Shown: positions 62,501-64,000 of the stretch, piece by piece
Position numbering within the stretch: the first letter of the stretch is position 1
How the letters are laid out: the number at the start of each line of letters is the position of its first letter
Origin: Betaproteobacteria bacterium
GTDB lineage: Bacteria > Pseudomonadota > Gammaproteobacteria > Burkholderiales > Burkholderiaceae_D
Direction of reading: 5' to 3'
DNA: 64,000 bases
Assembly: GCA_025362735.1 (NCBI GenBank)
Contig: JANYFL010000005.1
Coordinates: 1 to 64,000 of the forward strand
Notes under the pieces: generated by a model
Told to the model about the DNA's origin: nothing
Database searches by the model: none
What the model saw: the letters and a program-made list of their open reading frames with translations, nothing else
Position numbers and translations under genes: made by a program

Positions 62501-64000
62501 ATGCATTGCTTTCATTGCAATGCTGTGATCCCTCCTTCGCGACGAGTCACAGGTGTCATCGAAGGAATTGAACATGATTTTTGCTGTCATGGTTGTTTGA
62601 CCGTAGCACGCCTGACGAGTCAGGATGACATCCCGAAAGCGGTGCCTGCTGAAACTATGGGAACTGCCCATCTCGATATCACCGGTATGACCTGCGCGAA
62701 TTGCGCGCGCGCCATTGAGCTGGGTTTGCAAAAACTGGACGGGATTCTCGAAAGCCGGATTGATGTGGTCGCGCGTCGGCTCCATGTGAGCTGGGAAGCT
62801 TCCCGGATGGATTTCGACACCATTTCCGTGGCGATCCAAAAACTGGGTTATGGCGTCAGCAAAGTCGATACGTCGGATACGATAACGACGAACAAGTACA
62901 ACTCAAAGCAGCAAGACCGACGCCGCCTGCAACGCCTGCTGCTGGCCTGGCTGGGCATGATGCAGATCATGATGCTGTCCGTTCCGGTTTATCTGGCTGG
63001 TGCTCACGATATCGAACCCGACATTGCGCAGTTACTGCGCATTGCCCAACTGGTGATTGCAATGCCGGTGATGCTATTCAGTGCCTGGCCAATTTATCAA
63101 GCTGCGTGGCGTGATCTGAAGGCGAGACAAATCGGCATGGAGGTTCCGGTCACCGCAGGACTGGCCGTCGCTGCGGGCGCAAGTCTGGTGGCAGTGCTAC
63201 GCGCTGATGGTGTCGTTTACTTTGACTCGATCACCATGTTCGTCGCACTGCTCCTGGGCTCACGCTGGCTGCAAGAACGTGGGCTGAAGCGCGCATCGGA
63301 ATACTTGAATCGATTGTCGCAAACCCATCGGCCCAAAGCCCGCCGAATTCTTGGTCTGGATCATGAGACGGAAATGGTCGATGCCGCCCATCTGTCAGCA
63401 GGCGACTTGATTCAGGTGCGTCCCGGCGAAACCTTTCCCGCAGACGGGGTCGTCGTTTCTGGAACGAGCCTTTGTTCAGAAGCCCTGCTCACCGGAGAGA
63501 GCAAGCCTGTATCGAAGCAGCCGGACGATCCGGTTCTGGCCAGCAGCAACAATCTGGAACAGGCACTCGTTGTGCGCGTCACGCATGCTGGCGAACAGAC
63601 CGCTCTGGCCGCGCTGACACGTCTGACCGAAGCCGCAAGCCGGGTCAAACCTGCACTCGTGCAATTTTCTGATCAGGCTGCACGATGGTTCATTGTTCTG
63701 ATCGGCCTGGTCGTAATCGGTGCCGCCTTGGCATGGAGCCAGATTGATCCTTCCCGCATCGTCCCGGTCACCATTGCCATTCTGATCGTGACTTGCCCTT
63801 GTGCTCTGTCGCTTGCCGTACCGATGGCGCTCGCTGCGGCGCAAGCCAGTCTGGCACGTCACGGAATCCTGGTGACTCGCTCGGCAGCGATTGAAACCAT
63901 GGGCAAGGTTGACCACATGGTTTTCGACAAGACCGGTACGCTGACGATGGGTCAGATGCAACTGGTTGATCTTGTCATTCTGCGGCCCTTGCCCAATACC
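62501..64000 (+). CDS. ccoI: Copper P-type ATPase CcoI/FixI (partial, runs off the window)
   Basis: First 500 codons seen from ATG 62501, which has GGAG seven bases upstream; ATGs at 62438/62441 would add about 20 residues. N-terminus MHCFHCNAVIPPSRRV ... CCHGCLTVA is the FixI/CcoI zinc-ribbon-like part, followed by the metal domain GMTCANCARAIE, membrane helices, ALLTGESKPVSKQ, the channel motif TCPCALSLAVPMA and phosphorylation site DKTGTLT. It moves copper out of the cytosol for cbb3 oxidase assembly. No stop before 64000. Confidence 0.93.
   Translation, partial: MHCFHCNAVIPPSRRVTGVIEGIEHDFCCHGCLTVARLTSQDDIPKAVPAETMGTAHLDITGMTCANCARAIELGLQKLDGILESRIDVVARRLHVSWEASRMDFDTISVAIQKLGYGVSKVDTSDTITTNKYNSKQQDRRRLQRLLLAWLGMMQIMMLSVPVYLAGAHDIEPDIAQLLRIAQLVIAMPVMLFSAWPIYQAAWRDLKARQIGMEVPVTAGLAVAAGASLVAVLRADGVVYFDSITMFVALLLGSRWLQERGLKRASEYLNRLSQTHRPKARRILGLDHETEMVDAAHLSAGDLIQVRPGETFPADGVVVSGTSLCSEALLTGESKPVSKQPDDPVLASSNNLEQALVVRVTHAGEQTALAALTRLTEAASRVKPALVQFSDQAARWFIVLIGLVVIGAALAWSQIDPSRIVPVTIAILIVTCPCALSLAVPMALAAAQASLARHGILVTRSAAIETMGKVDHMVFDKTGTLTMGQMQLVDLVILRPLPNT

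Overview
The window looks like chromosome of a betaproteobacterium, most probably order Burkholderiales. Reasons: the conserved run ilvB-ilvH-ilvC ... psd-pssA-leuA, the sigma factor/DUF3619/DUF3106/RDD run ahead of a CcoI-type copper ATPase, the trxB-ftsK-lolA neighbourhood and the tRNA-Gly/tRNA-Cys pair. Family or genus cannot be fixed from the sequence alone.

Layout. (1) 1-20.8 kb is an accessory, paralogue-rich catabolic region. It holds two tandem copies of a convergent cupin/MFS transporter pair, an LLM-type flavin monooxygenase, two aldo/keto reductases, a PQQ-type quinoprotein followed by the decayed tail of a second copy, a crotonase-fold protein resembling 6-oxocamphor hydrolase, an Asp/Glu-racemase-superfamily protein, a DUF1838 protein, an acyl-CoA ligase, an exported VOC protein and three exported SUMF1-fold proteins that lack the catalytic cysteines of true formylglycine-generating enzyme. 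Together this suggests uptake and oxidative ring opening of an alicyclic or cyclic-ketone substrate; the substrate is unknown. (2) 20.97-32.7 kb is an integrated element in the 3' part of tRNA-Cys. It has a P4-type integrase, an AlpA-like regulator, a translationally coupled replication operon (CHC2 primase piece, RepA-like ATPase, TubC_N-like and phage-type small proteins), a HigBA toxin-antitoxin pair, a stand-alone protein with a phage polyvalent-protein domain, cargo of unknown function and a 0.7-kb tract of hairpin-forming repeats. No capsid genes are seen, so it resembles a phage satellite or an integrative plasmid. (3) 32.7-43.4 kb is housekeeping: tRNA-Cys, tRNA-Gly with a consensus promoter, mfd (carrying an in-frame repeat-element insertion), serB, an EAL/HDOD protein, a truncated haemoglobin, a large FtsX-type permease and lolA. 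(4) 43.5-46.7 kb, between lolA and ftsK, holds a CsgG/DUF4810/DUF799 lipoprotein operon, interspersed repeats and an orphan DpnI-like nuclease. (5) 46.7-64 kb returns to core genes: ftsK, trxB, an Smr protein, leuA with a leucine-rich leader peptide, pssA, psd, ilvC, ilvH, ilvB, an ECF sigma factor operon, and the start of ccoI behind a perfect FNR box.

Most worth a second look: the repeat element coding inside mfd, with a second copy showing compensatory changes beside smr; the DpnI-like nuclease without its DNA-reading domain; the structured repeats in the island; the duplicated catabolic region; the decayed gene tails of the quinoprotein and of ilvC; and the FNR box and leu leader.
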